In this document: positions 20,676 through 28,574 of the stretch, in pieces
Layout of the letters: each line of letters starts with the position of its first letter
How positions within the stretch are numbered: position 1 is the first letter of the stretch
DNA from: a virus
IMG/VR virus record: IMGVR_UViG_3300032236_001746
Coordinates: 1 to 28,984 of that record
Strand: one strand, 5' to 3'
DNA: 28,984 nucleotides
Program-made: the position numbers and the translations under genes
The notes under the pieces: model-generated
Seen by the model: only the letters and a program-made list of their open reading frames with translations
Databases searched by the model: none
Told to the model about the DNA's origin: nothing

Positions 20676-20979
20676 ATTGATCTAAATGTTCTTCCATCAT
20701 TTGACGAAAACGACCACGAGGTCTTTCTCTATATTGGAATATTTTTGTTTCAACAATCTCAGGTCTTAATTTTTGGAAATCTGATTTATTAAAAATTAAA
20801 ATTACTTTATCACCTTTAACAATTACTTTTTCTGGTTTTGGATGAAAAGGAAAATGATGTGACGCAAATTCTGGTCTTTGGTGTTCTTTTTGGAATTTAA
20901 CATAATCAGCGAATTGATTTTGTGAGAATGCTGCAAATGATGTAATCATCAATAACGCAACAAAAAGTGTTTTTTTCAT
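20674..20979 (-). CDS. Small exported protein, unknown
   Basis: This 101-aa protein has a clear signal peptide (MKKTLFVALLMITSFAAFSQ, with cleavage likely before Q20 or Q22). The mature part is basic and rich in His, Pro, Phe and Arg (RPEFASHHFPFHPKPEKV), followed by a strand-like segment (VIVKGDKVILIFNKSDF) and an Arg-rich helical C-terminus (FQYRERPRGRFRQMMEEH). No family is recognised. It lies between the nuclease operon and the TonB-dependent receptor on the same strand, each with its own terminator, and adds to a block of envelope-directed genes. Confidence 0.75.
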   Translation of the reverse strand: MKKTLFVALLMITSFAAFSQNQFADYVKFQKEHQRPEFASHHFPFHPKPEKVIVKGDKVILIFNKSDFQKLRPEIVETKIFQYRERPRGRFRQMMEEHLDQ

Positions 20980-21055
20980 AATAATGTTGTTTATTAATAA
21001 ATAATTTTAATACCCACCAAACAGCCTCCGATCATAAAGTGGTTTTGACCGTTCA

Positions 21056-21091
21056 TAAAAAACCCCCACATTTCTGTGAGGGTCTTTTTTT
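21056..21091 (-). terminator. Bidirectional intrinsic terminator after the receptor gene
   Basis: ACCC(C)CACA and TGTG(A)GGGT form a hairpin with loop TTTC (21063-21083), flanked by an A-run on the left (T7 on minus) and seven T on the right. Confidence 0.85.
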
Positions 21092-21107
21092 GCTTAGCCC
21101 ATGAGTG

Positions 21108-21125
21108 ATCGTATTGGCGTACGAT
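21108..21125. repeat. Short inverted repeat at the receptor 3' end
   Basis: ATCGTA (21108-21113) and TACGAT (21120-21125) flank TTGGCG and touch the receptor stop codon. It could be a weak operator or an edge mark of an inserted segment. It is short, so chance is possible. Confidence 0.3.
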
Positions 21126-24100
21126 TAGTTAAACAAATATTTCACACCAATTTGCATTTGCCATCTTGAACCAATACTTGTTGAGTTTTGGAATGGTTGA
21201 ACAAATGGAGTTGTTCCTGTTTGATAAGGGAATGAGAATGATGGTGTTTTACCGTCAGCAGCTAAACCTTCATATTTCAAGAAGTTAGTAACTGTTGCGT
21301 ATTTAACCACACCCCAATCTCTATTGATAAAGTTACCAGCGTTAATTAAATCATAAGAAATCTTAACTGTGTGTTGTGCACCGACAACTTTAACTTTCAA
21401 TTCTTGTGTAACATTTAAATCTAATCTACTGAAGTAAGGTAACACAGTAGCATTTCTACCAGCGTATTGACCTCTATGTGTATTCAAGTATGTTGAATTA
21501 GAAATAAATGCATCTAATTGAGACCATATTTGTGCTGCAGTTCTTGTATCTGTAACACCTGCTGTTCCTGTACCTAAACCACCTGAACCAACTTTAACTA
21601 AATTGATATCAGCAGCTGTTTTAGGAATATAAATCAAGTCATTACCTGAATTACCATCACCGTTTAAATCCCCGTTATAAACATATGATGTAACACCAGC
21701 GTTAGCTAATTCATATATTGCACCAATTGTTGTAGCTAAATGCTTACCTTCATTGATCTTATATGCTAAATTTGCAATAACTCTGTTTGGTTGATAATAT
21801 GATGCGAACCCTAAGTTAGCAGCATTTGGATCTTGATTTGCAACTGGTGCAGCACTCCATAAAGAAGATGCTGTACTTCCACCTTCAGCAGTGTTTTTAG
21901 CTACTGAATATGTGTAAGCAACACCATAAGTTAAATTCTCAATACTTCTTTGCACTCTACCTGTTAATGTGTAAACATAACCTTGATTAGTATTACTCAT
22001 TAAAATTGCATTACCAATATTAGGATTTGCTAAGGTAGTACCGTAGTAATATTTGTTTGTGTTAGCAACTGAAGTTAAGAAACGAGTTCTTGCATCAGCA
22101 CCTGCTAAAGCGAAACCATTACTTTCGTTTAAGTTTACATTAGAATAGTATACTGCGTTGATATCTTTTGTATATGTGTATTCAGCACCTACAACCCAAC
22201 CATTTTCTAACTTCTTATCAATTGCGATATTTGATTTCCAAGCAGTTGGATATTTGAAGTTATTAGCAACTAACGCTGTACTATATGATGTGTTTGCAGC
22301 ACCAGCAGTTGGTCTATATGCGTTAGGATCAACATTAAATGCTTTATTAGCTACAGTAAATGATCCGAATTGAATACCATTGTTAGATGCTTGGTTAGAA
22401 ATCCAAACAAATGGAGGAGGACCTGCAAAAATACCTGTACCACCGCGAACTTGTAATGTTTTGTCGCCATTTGGATTCCAGTTGAAACCAGCTCTAGGAG
22501 AAACTAACAAGTTGTTCATTGGAGCAACTCCGATGTTATATGTTTGTCCGTTTGCGAATTTCAACGCATCGAAATAAGGGTTATCTGTCATTGATTGCTT
22601 GTAGATAGTTTCATCCAATCTAACACCATAAGTTAATGTTAAATTAGTTGTTGGTCTCCACTTATCTTGAACAAATTGAGATAACTCAGTTGAACCAGCA
22701 TAAGCCCATGGGAAATCACCACCTGGTAATGCTGAATATTGTAAGTAATATGATTTTGCGTTAGCTAATCCATTGTTTGCTGAATTGTAAAAATCAGTTA
22801 AACTATTGAATTGGTATACACCTTGGTAACCTGGTGCAAACGCATTTTGATATTTCTTATATGAATTTTGTGTACCAATTGTAAATTCATGAGATCCCTT
22901 ATAATAAGTTAAGATGTCATTGAATTGATAAACATCTGTGTTTAACTTGTTATTATAGGTATACATCTCATAACCAAATGTAGTATAAATGTTACCATTG
23001 TTTAAGATATCAACCAACGGCATAGTACTACTTGTAGAATGCGGTGAACGATAATCTTTCAATTGTGTTAAACCAATTTGTAATTTGTTTGATAACTTGT
23101 TGTTAAATCTAGTGTTTAACTCACCAATTAAGATGTTAAAGTTATTGTTAATTACGTATCCACTACCATAGAATGGCATTGAATATGTACCTGGTTGACC
23201 ACCTGTAACTTGACCACTACCTGGTCTTGAAGTTGATGCAAACTGATCTGCGAATGACTTCAAGTAATTATACTTCAATGTGAAAGTATTTTTACTGTTA
23301 ATATTCCAATCTAATTTTGCAGTGATCTTATCAGAATAAGTCTTGAATGTATATCCTTGGAATGCACCTGGATCATAACCAAACTTACTCTTTAAGAAAT
23401 TAGACAAAGCAGCTAAAGTATCTGCATTAGCTTGTGAATATACCCCACCAGCAGCATGTGTAGCATCTGAAGCTAACATAGTTGTAGCAGGAGCATCTTG
23501 TCTAACTTGTTCTGCACTTACGAAGAAGAATAATTTGTTTTTAATGATTGGACCACCTAAAGTAGCACCTTTGATTGAATAAGTGAAAGGTGTTTTAGCT
23601 AAAGTTGTTGCACCAACATTATAACCTTGATTATCTTGGTTCTTCATATATTCATAATAAGAACCCTTAAATTGGTTAGTACCACTCTTGGTAATGGTAT
23701 TGATACCTGTTCCAGCAAACCCACCTAATTTAACGTCATATGGTGATACATTTACTTGGATTTGTTCGATAGCCTCTAAAGATACTGGTTGAGCACCTGT
23801 TTGACCACCTAAGATAGAAGATAAACCAAATGAGTTATTGAAGTTTGCACCATCAATAGTCATATTGTTATATTGGTTACTTCTACCACCAATGTTTAAT
23901 CCGTTTGCTGTTGGCTCCAATTTTACGAAATCTTGGATTGAACGGTTAATTGTTGGTAAACGGTCGATTTGAGATCTACTGATCAATTCCTGTGAACCCG
24001 TTCTTGAGTTGTTGAAAATTTTGTCATTTCCTGACTTTACAACCACATCCTTCAATGATGTTGTCGATTGTACCAACTCAAAGTTTTGTTTGTAAACTTG

Positions 24101-24397
24101 ACCTACAACTAATGATATCTCATCTTCTGTTGCTGGTTTATAACCAACAAAAGATACTGATACTGTGTAAGGTCCACCGATTTTTACGTTTGGTAAGTTA
24201 TAACGACCATCTTGACGTGTTGTGGTCTTATAAACTGTACCAGTAGGTGTGTGCAGAGCAGTAATCACTGCGCCCGCTAATTTGTCTTTTCCCGAAGAAA
24301 CCGTACCTTGAATTTCTGACGTTGTCTCTTGGGCCATTGCACTTAAACCTATCAACATAGATAAGGATAAAAGCAATTTACCGATTGTTTTTTTCAT
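21125..24397 (-). CDS. TonB-dependent outer-membrane receptor (Oar/SusC-like)
   Basis: This 1090-aa protein is a full-length TonB-dependent transporter. It has a signal peptide (MKKTIGKLLLSLSMLIGLSA, then MAQ, with cleavage near A22-Q23) and a carboxypeptidase-regulatory-like beta domain (28-110). A plug follows (about 120-240, with NMTIDGANFNNSFG and IEQIQVNVSPYDVKLGG), then a long 22-strand-type barrel that ends in QMQIGVKYLFN. The plug and barrel resemble the Oar group of Bacteroidota. It would import a large ligand in the outer membrane using TonB energy. I chose the ATG at 24397; the longer frame adds an unlikely 33 residues before the signal peptide. A Bacteroidota-type promoter box lies upstream. 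By eye it is less AT-rich than its neighbours, in keeping with capture from a host. Confidence 0.93.
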   Translation of the reverse strand: MKKTIGKLLLSLSMLIGLSAMAQETTSEIQGTVSSGKDKLAGAVITALHTPTGTVYKTTTRQDGRYNLPNVKIGGPYTVSVSFVGYKPATEDEISLVVGQVYKQNFELVQSTTSLKDVVVKSGNDKIFNNSRTGSQELISRSQIDRLPTINRSIQDFVKLEPTANGLNIGGRSNQYNNMTIDGANFNNSFGLSSILGGQTGAQPVSLEAIEQIQVNVSPYDVKLGGFAGTGINTITKSGTNQFKGSYYEYMKNQDNQGYNVGATTLAKTPFTYSIKGATLGGPIIKNKLFFFVSAEQVRQDAPATTMLASDATHAAGGVYSQANADTLAALSNFLKSKFGYDPGAFQGYTFKTYSDKITAKLDWNINSKNTFTLKYNYLKSFADQFASTSRPGSGQVTGGQPGTYSMPFYGSGYVINNNFNILIGELNTRFNNKLSNKLQIGLTQLKDYRSPHSTSSTMPLVDILNNGNIYTTFGYEMYTYNNKLNTDVYQFNDILTYYKGSHEFTIGTQNSYKKYQNAFAPGYQGVYQFNSLTDFYNSANNGLANAKSYYLQYSALPGGDFPWAYAGSTELSQFVQDKWRPTTNLTLTYGVRLDETIYKQSMTDNPYFDALKFANGQTYNIGVAPMNNLLVSPRAGFNWNPNGDKTLQVRGGTGIFAGPPPFVWISNQASNNGIQFGSFTVANKAFNVDPNAYRPTAGAANTSYSTALVANNFKYPTAWKSNIAIDKKLENGWVVGAEYTYTKDINAVYYSNVNLNESNGFALAGADARTRFLTSVANTNKYYYGTTLANPNIGNAILMSNTNQGYVYTLTGRVQRSIENLTYGVAYTYSVAKNTAEGGSTASSLWSAAPVANQDPNAANLGFASYYQPNRVIANLAYKINEGKHLATTIGAIYELANAGVTSYVYNGDLNGDGNSGNDLIYIPKTAADINLVKVGSGGLGTGTAGVTDTRTAAQIWSQLDAFISNSTYLNTHRGQYAGRNATVLPYFSRLDLNVTQELKVKVVGAQHTVKISYDLINAGNFINRDWGVVKYATVTNFLKYEGLAADGKTPSFSFPYQTGTTPFVQPFQNSTSIGSRWQMQIGVKYLFN

Positions 24398-24437
24398 TTT
24401 TGTTTTGTTTTTGAAATTTATTGCAGATGTTAAAATA

Positions 24438-24455
24438 TACGGAAAAAAATCCGTA
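24438..24455 (-). promoter_or_regulatory. Hairpin in the receptor 5' leader
   Basis: TACGGA (24438-24443) and TCCGTA (24450-24455) flank AAAAAA; on the minus strand the loop is TTTTTT. It lies between the -7 box and the ATG of the receptor gene and may control mRNA stability or transcription of the receptor. Confidence 0.45.
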
Positions 24456-24493
24456 AAGTGAAAAATTGTTAAAGAATTTAACGTTTTACCCAT

Positions 24494-24501
24494 CAAAAAT
24501 A
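24494..24501 (-). promoter_or_regulatory. Bacteroidota-type -7 box for the receptor
   Basis: On the minus strand TATTTTTG fits TAnnTTTG. With a start site a few bases downstream, it gives a leader of about 90 nt before the ATG at 24397. This differs from the short-leader TATTTAT boxes of most phage genes and suggests host-type transcription. Confidence 0.55.
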
Positions 24502-24621
24502 ACTACCATATATATGCTAAAAAAGTCGTATTTTAACGTCTCCTAAATTAGGGGTTGAAACTTTTTACGTTTTATCATATTGTTAAAGGGAAAAAGTTTA
24601 AAATTATTTTATTGTTATCAA

Positions 24622-24631
24622 AGTATTTATA
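24622..24631 (+). promoter_or_regulatory. TATTTAT box before the 24637 operon
   Basis: AGTATTTATA lies 5 nt before the ATG at 24637. It would drive the 24637, 24977 and 25337 genes. The spacing is like that of the minus-strand virion genes. Confidence 0.45.
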
Positions 24632-24636
24632 TAGTG

Positions 24637-24975
24637 ATGTCAAATGATTATACTTCTTTATGGGCGGTATTAGGTACTGCAGTTACTGTTCTTGGCTCTG
24701 CAAGTGCTTGGAGATACTATGAAAAGCGTGCTATGCATAAGGAAAAGGATGAAGATTTCATTAGACATGATTGTAAAGACCGTATCGCCAAATTAGAAGC
24801 ATTATTGGAATATTCCGGTAAAGAAAAGGACGAACTTAGATCTATGATATTAGATTTAACTAAAAAAGTAGCTGAACTTAAAGTTACTGTAGATTTTCTT
24901 AGAAATGAAAACCTTAAATTAGAAAGTTCATTAATTAAAAAACCAAAAACAACAAGAACCCCTAAAACAAAGTAA
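24637..24975 (+). CDS. Membrane-anchored coiled-coil protein
   Basis: This 112-aa protein has one N-terminal membrane segment (SLWAVLGTAVTVLGSASAW, residues 7-25), a basic flank (RYYEKRAMHKEK) and then a long charged coiled coil (KDRIAKLEALLEYSGKEKDE and onward) with a basic C-terminal tail (KKPKTTRTPKTK). This layout resembles an inner-membrane spanin or another lysis-cascade protein, or a membrane anchor for virion assembly, but no family was recognised. I chose the ATG at 24637 because it gives the membrane segment close to the start; a longer frame from 24580 lacks support. It is followed 1 nt later by the 115-aa virion-like gene. Confidence 0.68.
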   Translation: MSNDYTSLWAVLGTAVTVLGSASAWRYYEKRAMHKEKDEDFIRHDCKDRIAKLEALLEYSGKEKDELRSMILDLTKKVAELKVTVDFLRNENLKLESSLIKKPKTTRTPKTK

Positions 24976-24976
24976 T

Positions 24977-25324
24977 ATGAAAAAATATATATTCACAGAA
25001 AATCAAATAAAAACTATTATTGATTCTCAAATCAACGAACAAACTTTTGTTGATGATCAAACAGCAGCAATTAACGCTGGTACTAAAGCATTTTTAGATG
25101 CTAAGAAAATCCAAGGAAAAGATTTAACAGAAAGAATTAAAAATTATCAGTTAACAATTCCAAATTGTAAACCAACTGGTCATATGTTAGATTGTAAAGG
25201 TATGTTACCTGAAGCTGACAAAAAATTATGGCAATCACTAATAAATCAAAATAAGCCTTTTTATGATAAAGCACTTGATTGGTTTAACAGCATGTTAGGT
25301 TTAGGTCCAGGAAGTGGATATTAA
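24977..25324 (+). CDS. Probable internal head protein with targeting helix
   Basis: This 115-aa protein is of unknown family. It starts with KKYIFTENQIKTIIDSQINE, ending in a possible cleavage site I19-N20-E21 followed by Gln, as in the other proteins of this set. The mature part would be about 94 residues with two Cys (PNCKPTGHMLDCKG) and a C-terminal segment DWFNSMLGLGPGSGY. It lies 1 nt after the membrane coiled-coil gene and 12 nt before the 741-aa gene, so the three are probably made together late in infection. Confidence 0.72.
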   Translation: MKKYIFTENQIKTIIDSQINEQTFVDDQTAAINAGTKAFLDAKKIQGKDLTERIKNYQLTIPNCKPTGHMLDCKGMLPEADKKLWQSLINQNKPFYDKALDWFNSMLGLGPGSGY

Positions 25325-25336
25325 TTTTATTTACAA

Positions 25337-27562
25337 ATGAATATAGAAGAATATATTAAAAGTTTATTAAGCGAACAAGACGACGATAATAATGTTCAAC
25401 AACAAGAACCAGAACGTCTTGGCGATATTGTTATTCCCGAAGAATTCAAAAAAGTTAAATTAGACGAAAATGACGTTAATTTACAATATTGTATTAAAAA
25501 ATGGAAAGCACAAAAAAGCAATCTAACAGATAAACAAGCGTATTATCTTTACAAAGCTTGGTTAGTTTATGTTAAACCTAGATTGAATAACATGACTAAT
25601 CAACCTGAGTTTCTTACGTTTTTTATCAGATACGTAAAGCAGAATAACAATGGTTTATTCCCATCATTACCAGGAAACGAATACGAGAAAAGAACAATTC
25701 TTAAAGAATTATTTAATGTAAAATATACAAAAGCTGAATTAGCATTAAAGCAACCAGGTGCAACAGAAGCACTTAAAAAAGCTATTAAAAATGATTTAGC
25801 TGAATATGAATTTGGTTCTATTGAGGAAAGAGATGAAAATGGTAAAGTGATTATGATCCAAAAGAAAGATGCCGCTGGTAATCCTTTATTTTTGGGTAAC
25901 GGTAAACCTCAAATGATTGCTAAAAGAAAACCATTTATTTGGATTACATCAAAAATGCGAATAGCATTAGAAAATGCTGTTAATAAAGATCGTGCGATTG
26001 GACCTTATTTTGATAAAATGAAAGATCCAAAAAATTATTCATTAGATCAAATTAACTTTTTAGTTGCTGAATTTTGGGTTGAACTTATTAGAACAGCAGA
26101 AGGTCAAACACAACAAAGAACTAGAGATAAATCAACCTTAGTTAAATCTGATGCTAATGTTGAAATGTCTCGTAATTTACAAAGTAATTTAGATTCTAAT
26201 GATTTAGTTTGGAAAAGTGGTGATGGTAAAATTAGAATTTACGATATTAAAGATCAATGGTCTAGTATTGAATATGGTTTCTATTTTGAGAAAGCCGGTC
26301 TTGAAATGGTTAGACTTGAAAGAAATGGTATAATCGTTAACAAACCAGCAAATGACGATAGATTAATGGAATGGTGTGTAACTAAATTACCACCATCTGG
26401 TTATTATTCGTCATATAGAACTGGTGAAAAAGCATATAAGTTTTATCTTTTAGTTAATGATAACTATAACTTTATGTCAATGAGTCCTGAAGAATTGAAA
26501 AATTTACCAATAGATTCACCATTACGTCAATGGAACAATGCAATCAATTATGGTAATATGATTTGTTTGCAAAAAGATACCGAAGCTGGTAAAAGCTCTA
26601 GTATGATTGTGTGTGACTTAAGAGATAGAGAAATAAATAGAGACTGGTCTTGGATCGAAAGTAATTTCCCAGGATTAACAAAAGAAATTGCTGGTCAAAG
26701 TTTATTTTACAAACCATTCTCTAAAGCTGAACTTGTTGATCCAGATGATAAAAAAAGTTCTTATGTTAATGACATCGATGGTGAAAACTTTTTTGGTGCC
26801 GCTTCACAAAGAGACAAATCAATTTTCATTAGAGGTACACATGACGAATATAGAGGTAGATGGAGTAGAGGTACAATAACTAGTGTTGATACATGGAGAA
26901 CATTAAGTGATGATAACAAAAAAGCTTATATCACTCAAACAGATAACAGATCACAAGCATTAGATAAATTTAAAAACTTATTAATATTTGAGGAAATTAG
27001 ATATGACTCAGATATCTACGGTCAGTTTGTTAATACATTCAATCAACTTGATTCTAGAGAACCAGGTACATTAGACGCTGTTAAAAATCAAATGCTTTCT
27101 GACACATATATTACAGATGAAGTTTGGAGATATTCTATTAAAAATAAAAATATTAAATTGTTACAACAAAAAAACAACAGAGATTTTTACAACTTAATTA
27201 ATGTTGATACATGTAGCAAATTAGTGACTCCAACACAAGAATATATTTCTGACTATACATTCACACACACATTTATATTCTTAAATGGTGATGATGATAA
27301 TCAATACATTGCAGAAAAATATGATTCATCATTAGGATCAGACGCACCGGATACATTATGGGCGATATATGACTCAGGAAGTGATCATTGTTACTTCTTA
27401 AACAAGAAATCATTTGAGAAATGTATAGATGAAGGTATTATTGAAATACCAGATCTAGATGATGCTGCAGAAGGTGTTCCTGGTTCAATTAAACTAGGAT
27501 CATTCAAGAATAGAGAAGAAGTTTTTGAGAATAAAAAACTAAATAAAAAAGGGACTAAATAA
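25337..27562 (+). CDS. Large probable virion protein with targeting helix
   Basis: This 741-aa protein is of unknown family. Its start (MNIEEYIKSLLSE) closely resembles T4 internal-protein targeting sequences (M-x-x-Y-x-x-F-I-x-E); a cut after L11-S12-E13 is likely. The rest is a soluble, mixed alpha/beta protein with many Asp, Lys, Trp and Tyr (SKMRIALENAVNKDRAIGPY; ENFFGAASQRDKSIFIRGTH; SVDTWRTLSDDNKKAYI). No catalytic motif was recognised. At about 80 kDa it is large enough to be an enzyme injected with the genome, as for T4 Alt, but this is speculative. A terminator follows, with the stop codon inside its hairpin. Confidence 0.75.
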   Translation: MNIEEYIKSLLSEQDDDNNVQQQEPERLGDIVIPEEFKKVKLDENDVNLQYCIKKWKAQKSNLTDKQAYYLYKAWLVYVKPRLNNMTNQPEFLTFFIRYVKQNNNGLFPSLPGNEYEKRTILKELFNVKYTKAELALKQPGATEALKKAIKNDLAEYEFGSIEERDENGKVIMIQKKDAAGNPLFLGNGKPQMIAKRKPFIWITSKMRIALENAVNKDRAIGPYFDKMKDPKNYSLDQINFLVAEFWVELIRTAEGQTQQRTRDKSTLVKSDANVEMSRNLQSNLDSNDLVWKSGDGKIRIYDIKDQWSSIEYGFYFEKAGLEMVRLERNGIIVNKPANDDRLMEWCVTKLPPSGYYSSYRTGEKAYKFYLLVNDNYNFMSMSPEELKNLPIDSPLRQWNNAINYGNMICLQKDTEAGKSSSMIVCDLRDREINRDWSWIESNFPGLTKEIAGQSLFYKPFSKAELVDPDDKKSSYVNDIDGENFFGAASQRDKSIFIRGTHDEYRGRWSRGTITSVDTWRTLSDDNKKAYITQTDNRSQALDKFKNLLIFEEIRYDSDIYGQFVNTFNQLDSREPGTLDAVKNQMLSDTYITDEVWRYSIKNKNIKLLQQKNNRDFYNLINVDTCSKLVTPTQEYISDYTFTHTFIFLNGDDDNQYIAEKYDSSLGSDAPDTLWAIYDSGSDHCYFLNKKSFEKCIDEGIIEIPDLDDAAEGVPGSIKLGSFKNREEVFENKKLNKKGTK

Positions 27563-27574
27563 GTCCCTTTTTTT
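27545..27574 (+). terminator. Bidirectional intrinsic terminator
   Basis: AAAAAAGGGACT and AGTCCCTTTTTTT flank AAATA (stems 27551-27556 and 27562-27567). It ends the plus-strand virion operon and the convergent endolysin gene, and both stop codons lie in or next to it. Confidence 0.92.
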
Positions 27575-28421
27575 ATGCAAGTAAATTGTAAAATTCTAAG
27601 AAATGTTTTTTACGATCATCCAAACCAATTGTTCCACCATTCACACATTTTGTTACATTAGTAATTGTTGCGTCTGATGAATCAACACATTTTTTCAAGC
27701 AGTTCTTATTGAAGAACCAAGCCGCTGATAATAAAGCATAATCAGTACCAACTTTTTCTGGTTTAGATGCAATATCTTCATTGATTGATTTACCAAATGC
27801 AGTATAGTTGTCCTTACCTGTTAATTGGATAAATCCACGACCACGAAACTTATATCCTTCACCAGATGACTCTGGTCCATTACCCATTCTACCAGAATAC
27901 ACTCTATTAGCGATTTTTTCAGGGTTTCTTTGATATGCATTAGCAGTTGCTTCATCTGGGAAATACTTCTTGAAAATACCCATTAAACCTTTAGCAGAAT
28001 AGTTCAAGTTCTCTTGTGTAATCTTGAACCCACCACTTTCATGTCCACACTGTGCTAAGAAATGTGCTAACTTAATTGGTGTATCAATACCAAATTTAGT
28101 TGCAACCTCAGGGATCATCGCAATAACACTATCAGGAACATGTCCTTTCAATTTATCTAAATTCAATCCACCAACATTTGCAACAGGTGCAGGCTCTGTT
28201 ATAACCTGCGGTGCACTTACAGGTGCTGCAGATTCTGTAATACCCATTAATTTTTTCCATGATGTATCACCAACCACACCATCAGCAGTTAAACCATTTT
28301 TTGCTTGCCATTCTTTAACAGCCGCTTCAGTTTTTGGACCAAACTTACCTATTGGGTCTACCCCTAATTTTTGTTGTAACTTAACAACATCGTCTCCAGT
28401 TGAACCTAATTTTAATAACAT
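27573..28421 (-). CDS. Endolysin: peptidoglycan-binding domain plus GH19 lysozyme
   Basis: This 282-aa protein has an N-terminal peptidoglycan-binding domain (residues 3-60: GSTGDDVVKLQQKLG, then DPIGKFGPKTEAAVKEWQ and DGVVGDTSWKKLMG) and a linker rich in Ala, Pro and Val. From about 85 to the end is a GH19 chitinase-like lysozyme domain. The likely catalytic pair is E128 in CGHESGGF and E137 in QENLNYS, and GYKFRGRGFIQLTG (about 188-201) is the family signature. It should cut the glycan chain of peptidoglycan at lysis. There is no signal peptide, so a holin is expected to release it. It has its own TATTTAT box. Confidence 0.93.
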   Translation of the reverse strand: MLLKLGSTGDDVVKLQQKLGVDPIGKFGPKTEAAVKEWQAKNGLTADGVVGDTSWKKLMGITESAAPVSAPQVITEPAPVANVGGLNLDKLKGHVPDSVIAMIPEVATKFGIDTPIKLAHFLAQCGHESGGFKITQENLNYSAKGLMGIFKKYFPDEATANAYQRNPEKIANRVYSGRMGNGPESSGEGYKFRGRGFIQLTGKDNYTAFGKSINEDIASKPEKVGTDYALLSAAWFFNKNCLKKCVDSSDATITNVTKCVNGGTIGLDDRKKHFLEFYNLLA

Positions 28422-28435
28422 AAATTGTCTTTTTT

Positions 28436-28445
28436 AATAAATACT
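28436..28445 (-). promoter_or_regulatory. TATTTAT box before the endolysin gene
   Basis: On the minus strand this reads AGTATTTATT, followed by AAAAAAG, 14 nt before the ATG at 28421. It is very close to the element at 18458-18467. Confidence 0.45.
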
Positions 28446-28474
28446 CTTCACTTTTTTTAAAAGTTAGACTATAC

Positions 28475-28556
28475 TTATAATAGACCTTGTGGTTGAAGTC
28501 GAAGTGTCCCAGTGGCATTTGAGTTGGAATTGATACCAACAAATTCGGGTTCAAAT
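28475..28556 (+). other. Structured leader of the last gene
   Basis: TTATAATAG (28475-28483) resembles the second class of upstream element. In the leader, ATTTGA (28517-28522) pairs with TCAAAT (28551-28556), enclosing a hairpin GTTGG/CCAAC (28523-28527 with 28536-28540). It ends 18 nt before the start codon. A regulatory leader is possible; a tRNA fold was tried and rejected. Confidence 0.35.
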
Positions 28557-28574
28557 ACAAAAAAATATAAGGAA

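Noticed and set aside
24397-24496. Extension of the receptor by 33 residues
   Set aside because: The extra residues precede a perfect signal peptide and overlap the -7 box and leader hairpin, so the ATG at 24397 is the start.
28480-28570. A tRNA in the last leader (GGTTCAAAT looks like a T-loop)
   Set aside because: The flanking bases do not pair as a T stem and no acceptor stem could be found.
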